Of a stretch of DNA of 8,831 nt, positions 5,532-8,831 are shown piece after piece. The position numbers and the translations under genes were made by a program. Source of the stretch: an uncultured Bacteroidales bacterium. GTDB taxonomy: Bacteria; Bacteroidota; Bacteroidia; Bacteroidales; UBA3663. Each line of letters opens with the position of its first letter. Within the stretch, counting starts at the first letter, position 1. The stretch is taken from positions 1 to 8,831 of the forward strand of contig CAJOOX010000118.1 of the NCBI GenBank assembly GCA_905236195.1. The letters are read 5' to 3'. Below the pieces are notes generated by a model that was given only the letters and a program-made list of their open reading frames with translations, was not told the origin of the DNA and made no database searches.

Positions 5532-8500
5532 ATGCGCACATGGCTTACTGCTTTTCTTATCGGCATTTCACTCATGCAAATGAGTGGACAGCAGCGTTTT
5601 ACGACCAATGAGCAGCTTTCGCAGAGTCAGATACTGGCTCCGCGTCAACTCAATTATTGGCCGGAGGACGGAGACTTTGTCACCCGGAACGGAAAGAACC
5701 GGTTTACCCGAGCGCTTTATGGAGGAAACACGGCGTTCCGACTCGAGACTTCCGACGGACTTGAATTCGGCCTCTTTATGCCGAATATGGGAGGTAATGT
5801 GACGATGACTTTTCGCGATGAAAGAAAGCAGACCGTCGATTATGAAATCGAAGCAAGATATCGCGCCGGTCAGCGAATCTATCGGGTTGAATTACCTGCC
5901 GAATTCTCGAAGATGTCCGGAACGCCTGCCGTCGTCAACATTACGGCGGTTGCCTTGTATGAAGGAGAAGGCGCAATTTGGAAGATAGAATCCTACAACG
6001 TAAAACCTTCCGTATGCTTGGACATGCGATATGGAGCTGCCACCAATGCAGGCTTTTCCCGCAACGGCGACATGGGTGTCGACAAGAAAGACGGTTTTGA
6101 TTTCAAGCCCGAGCGCTGTGAAGGCAACGAGTATACGTTGAATGACCACTCCTTCCTGCTTCACTACGGACAGAAGAGCCGGAAGGGAGACTGCTGGATG
6201 CAGGGATTTTGGAGCGATGCGATAAAGGCGCAGCAATCCTATTGCGACGGAGACAACAACCGTCCGTATCTGACATTCACATTAGATTTGTCCGTAACAG
6301 AGACGCAATACCTTGAAATCGCCACGGGGAGCGGACTCCTGGCGGTGTCTCTTCCCCATCAGTTCGATGCCGTATTGGATTCCGCCCGTACGATTGGGCG
6401 GTCTCTACAAATTGAGACACCCGACCCGGTATTCAATACCTTGGGATGGACCATAGCTATGGCCGCAGACGGCATTTGGGACGAAAACGAAGGCGTTTGG
6501 ATGCACGGGGCCATCGGTTGGAGAAATGCACTTCCCGGATGGCGGGCAGCCTACGTTGGTGACGTATTGGGATGGCACTACCGGGCAAGAATGCATTTCG
6601 TCAACTATGCACAATCGCAAATAACGGATGTGAATATCGATCCTTCCATCCCTGTACAAGATGCCGGCAAGAATCTGGCACGCGGTACAGAAAAAATCGG
6701 AACTCCTTTATTCTCAACGGGTTATATCTGCCGGTATCCCCGCAACCGTAACAAGATCAATCACTATGACATGAATCTTGTCTATATTGACGAGTTGCTG
6801 TGGCATCTGCAATGGGTACGCGACCCGAAAGCCTATAAAGCCTTCTGGCCTATTCTGAGACGTCACCTGGCTTGGGAAAAACGCAATTTCGATCCCAATG
6901 ACGACGGTCTCTATGATGCCTATTGTTGTATTTGGGCAAGCGATGCCCTCTATTACAACGGCGGTGCTGTAACCCATTCTTCGGCTTATAACTACAGGGC
7001 CAACCGTCTTGCTGCCGACATAGCGTCTCTCTACCATATGGAACAGGATGCCCGTCATTATGCAACAGAAGCTGAAAAAACCCTTTCAGCTATTAACAAC
7101 CGGTTATGGATGGAAGATGAGGGAATGTGGGCAGAGTTTCAGGACGAAATGGGGCTGAAACGCCTGCACCGCAGTCCTGCATTATGGACGTTCTATCATT
7201 CGCTTGATTCCGATATTGCAGATTCACTTCAAGCCCATCGTGCCGCAAAGTGGGTTATGAACCATATGCCCCATTATCCGATAATCGTAAATCCGGACAG
7301 CGCCTGCGGTCAACCGCTGTCCCGGATGCCGGAAGGATGCAGAAATCTGGTCGAGACGATTTCTAATGGCAGTTTTGCCAATATCGCCACTACAAACTGG
7401 CAACCTTATGCCTGGAGTATCAACAATGTGGCAGTCGGCGAAACGGCCCATACAGCTTTAGCCTATTTTCAGGCTGGAGAGAGCGAGGCAGGCTTCAGGC
7501 TTTTGAAATCACAACTTCTGGACGGTATGTATTTGGGTAATTCGCCTGGCAATATCGGACAGATTTCCTTCTATGATGCAGCCCGTGGTGAATGTTACCG
7601 TGACTTTGCGGATGGTATCGGCATTCTTTCACGTACCGTTGTTCAGGGTATGTTCGGCATCAATCCCGACGGCATTAACAACCGCCTTGTTGTTCGTCCT
7701 CAGGTGCCTGCCGAATGGTCTGATGCCCGCATCGAGACTTCTGACTTCCGCCTCACCATGCAAAAGGCGGGAGAGGAGCAGGAGTGGACGCTCCAGACCA
7801 AGAACTATTTTACCCTGATGGATACCGTGATTCTGTGCGGCAAACGTTTCCTGTGCTCGCCGGAAGGTGTCTATGTGGCGAAGATGACTCCTGTAAGGAC
7901 TGAGGCTGCATCATCGCTTCCCGCTGTGTCCTCTGAGGCATCGTCGCAGCCGTCCCGTACAGAAGAGCGTCTCACCACCCCCAAGCAATATAAGAAAACA
8001 AGAGGCTCCCGCGTCGATCTCACTCCTTATTATAATCTGGAACTCTCGCAACTCTTTGCCCAGCGTTATCTTACGCCCCGCTATCCCTATGCTACACTTT
8101 CCATTCCCGTACAGGGATTGGGGGAGTGGTGCAGTCCAAAAGACACATTTGAGATTCACGACGAGGGTCTGCGTCGCATTCAGGGCATTCCCGAGGGAAA
8201 GAACGTAGTCTTTACATCCTTGTGGGACAATTTCCCCTCATCGGTAGAGATTCCGCTTGAAGGCAAAGCCCGCAGACTGCTTCTGCTCATGGCAGGAACA
8301 ACCAACTGGATGCAATGCCGTATTGCGAATGCCGTACTGAGAGTAAATTATGCAGACGGTTCGCGGGATTCGCTGATTCTGGAGAATCCAACCAACTGGT
8401 GGCCCATTGAGCAGGATTTGCTGCAAGGACTGCCTTCCTATTATCTTTCGTCAGAAGATAACGACATGCAGGCGCCCTACCGTATGGCCCTCCGTACTGG

Positions 8501-8669
8501 GGAAATCTACCGGCCTAAAGCTGTCAAACTGAATCAGAAGACCGACGGAGGTGCAGCCAATCTGATTGCGATTCCGCTCAATCCGCAAAAGAAACTGCGG
8601 TCTTTCACACTCGAGACGCTATCAAATGATGTTGTAATAGGCATCTTGAAAGCCGATTTGGAAAAATAA
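5532..8669 (+). CDS. Secreted DUF4450 / six-hairpin glycosidase-like protein
   Basis: This 1045-residue protein has a signal peptide (residues 1 to about 20, ending MSGQ) and no lipobox, so it is probably periplasmic. A DUF4450-like beta-rich N-domain (about 38-255) contains FTRALYGGNTAFRLE and FGLFMPNMGGN. A helical (alpha/alpha)6-type region follows (about 300-715), with GDVLGWHYRARMHF (343-356), a DPNDDGLYD loop (454-462), and an aromatic NWQPYAWSINNVAVGETAH segment (622-640). A beta-domain covers about 716-785. A Ser/Ala/Thr-rich linker (about 790-825) leads to a C-terminal beta-sandwich (about 828-1045) with LTPRYPYATL, GLGEWCSPK, TSLWDN, GTTNWMQCRIAN and a final LETLSNDVVIG. The layout suggests polysaccharide cleavage, but I cannot assign the catalytic acids or the substrate. 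No SusC/SusD or other carbohydrate genes are in view. A 75-base gap without a convincing promoter separates it from the FolK-like gene. Confidence 0.88.
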   Translation: MRTWLTAFLIGISLMQMSGQQRFTTNEQLSQSQILAPRQLNYWPEDGDFVTRNGKNRFTRALYGGNTAFRLETSDGLEFGLFMPNMGGNVTMTFRDERKQTVDYEIEARYRAGQRIYRVELPAEFSKMSGTPAVVNITAVALYEGEGAIWKIESYNVKPSVCLDMRYGAATNAGFSRNGDMGVDKKDGFDFKPERCEGNEYTLNDHSFLLHYGQKSRKGDCWMQGFWSDAIKAQQSYCDGDNNRPYLTFTLDLSVTETQYLEIATGSGLLAVSLPHQFDAVLDSARTIGRSLQIETPDPVFNTLGWTIAMAADGIWDENEGVWMHGAIGWRNALPGWRAAYVGDVLGWHYRARMHFVNYAQSQITDVNIDPSIPVQDAGKNLARGTEKIGTPLFSTGYICRYPRNRNKINHYDMNLVYIDELLWHLQWVRDPKAYKAFWPILRRHLAWEKRNFDPNDDGLYDAYCCIWASDALYYNGGAVTHSSAYNYRANRLAADIASLYHMEQDARHYATEAEKTLSAINNRLWMEDEGMWAEFQDEMGLKRLHRSPALWTFYHSLDSDIADSLQAHRAAKWVMNHMPHYPIIVNPDSACGQPLSRMPEGCRNLVETISNGSFANIATTNWQPYAWSINNVAVGETAHTALAYFQAGESEAGFRLLKSQLLDGMYLGNSPGNIGQISFYDAARGECYRDFADGIGILSRTVVQGMFGINPDGINNRLVVRPQVPAEWSDARIETSDFRLTMQKAGEEQEWTLQTKNYFTLMDTVILCGKRFLCSPEGVYVAKMTPVRTEAASSLPAVSSEASSQPSRTEERLTTPKQYKKTRGSRVDLTPYYNLELSQLFAQRYLTPRYPYATLSIPVQGLGEWCSPKDTFEIHDEGLRRIQGIPEGKNVVFTSLWDNFPSSVEIPLEGKARRLLLLMAGTTNWMQCRIANAVLRVNYADGSRDSLILENPTNWWPIEQDLLQGLPSYYLSSEDNDMQAPYRMALRTGEIYRPKAVKLNQKTDGGAANLIAIPLNPQKKLRSFTLETLSNDVVIGILKADLEK

Positions 8670-8674
8670 AAATC

Positions 8675-8740
8675 AACGTTTTCGTTAAGCCAAAAGAGCA
8701 GAGCGATGCTTGCATCGGCTATGCCTTGGCGAGAAAACGA
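8675..8740. repeat. Structured palindromic repeat, copy 1
   Basis: A 66-base imperfect palindrome starts 5 bases after the DUF4450 stop codon. Its first 18 bases (8675-8692, aacgttttcgttaagcca) and last 14 (8727-8740, tggcgagaaaacga) are identical to copy 2. Pairing runs 8677-8683 with 8733-8739, an internal loop GTTAA/GA, 8689-8693 with 8726-8730, an internal loop, 8698-8704 with 8718-8724 (one G.A mismatch), a bulged G at 8717, then GATGC/GCATC closing on TT. As RNA the tip reads G(CUUG)C, a known stable tetraloop. There is no T-run after it, so it is not a standard intrinsic terminator. Confidence 0.9.
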
Positions 8741-8763
8741 GCATGAAAACGAACATGAATATG

Positions 8764-8829
8764 AACGTTTTCGTTAAGCCAGATGACCAAAACCATGCTT
8801 GCATGAGTTTTGGCATGGCGAGAAAACGA
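8764..8829. repeat. Structured palindromic repeat, copy 2
   Basis: This is the second 66-base copy, offset exactly 89 bases from the first and identical at 54 of 66 positions. It folds in the same register: 8766-8772 with 8822-8828, 8778-8781 with 8816-8819, 8787-8793 with 8807-8813 (all seven paired), a bulged A at 8806, and CATGC/GCATG around TT. Relative to copy 1, three pairs are swapped on both sides and one mismatch is repaired. The spacer between the copies (8741-8763) is A-rich and contains another GAAAACGA. The window ends 2 bases after this copy, so the array may continue. Confidence 0.9.
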
Positions 8830-8831
8830 AC

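Noticed and set aside
7560..7820. Codon-use shift inside the DUF4450 gene suggesting a mosaic
   Set aside because: Codons seem richer in GGT/GGC/CGT here than near the gene start, but the trend is uneven by eye and domain order is continuous, so I do not claim recombination.
8675..8740. Intrinsic terminator for the DUF4450 gene
   Set aside because: The hairpin is close to the stop codon but is long, interrupted, A/T-closed at its base and not followed by a T-run. An effect on RNA 3' ends is possible but not supported as a standard terminator.
8675..8829. CRISPR array
   Set aside because: Only two units, which differ inside the palindrome at paired sites. The spacing element is A-rich and repeat-like, and no cas genes are present.
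8675..8829. Integron attC sites
   Set aside because: GTTAAGC (8684-8690 and 8773-8779) fits the GTTRRRY core and the hairpins have a bulged base, but there is no matching RYYYAAC core at the other end, the core lies on the left arm, and no integrase or cassette array is seen.

Overview
The window is almost wall-to-wall coding sequence, all on the + strand. The protein families point to a member of the Bacteroidales (Bacteroides, Prevotella or Paraprevotella type): a BT_3928-like DoxX/MauE membrane protein, a DUF1599 protein, a HU-LysM membrane protein, a DUF4450 glycosidase-like protein, ATGA and TAATG gene junctions, and a TAnnTTTG promoter-like box. The genus is not resolved from sequence alone.

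Layout. (1) Bases 1-3891 hold a tight run of four genes: a 5'-truncated tandem-HU / transmembrane / LysM protein, a DUF1599 protein made of two homologous halves, a six-helix DoxX/MauE-like membrane protein with a cysteine-free thioredoxin-like domain, and triose-phosphate isomerase (tpiA). Gaps are -1, 4 and 6 bases. A TAnnTTTG box inside the 3' end of the membrane-protein gene may give tpiA its own promoter. (2) After a 49-base gap, bases 3941-5456 hold a second translationally coupled run: an exported SPOR-domain protein, GTP cyclohydrolase I (folE) and a divergent HPPK (FolK)-like protein, each pair overlapping by ATGA. (3) After a 75-base gap, a 1045-residue secreted DUF4450 / six-hairpin glycosidase-like protein fills bases 5532-8669. 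(4) The last 162 bases carry two copies of a 66-base imperfect palindrome with an 89-base period.

How the parts fit. The first two blocks combine envelope functions (HU-LysM bridge, membrane redox-type protein, SPOR protein) with central metabolism (tpiA) and pteridine synthesis (folE, FolK-like). FolE makes 7,8-dihydroneopterin triphosphate, and the FolK-like product resembles the kinase two steps later in folate synthesis, but it lacks several residues important in E. coli HPPK. The DUF4450 gene is probably a separate polysaccharide-related unit.

The most notable unexplained signal is the repeat pair at the right end. All 12 differences between the two copies can be placed on one shared hairpin model. 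Six of them form three compensatory base-pair swaps, and two more turn a mismatch into a pair. This is direct evidence that the folded form is maintained.
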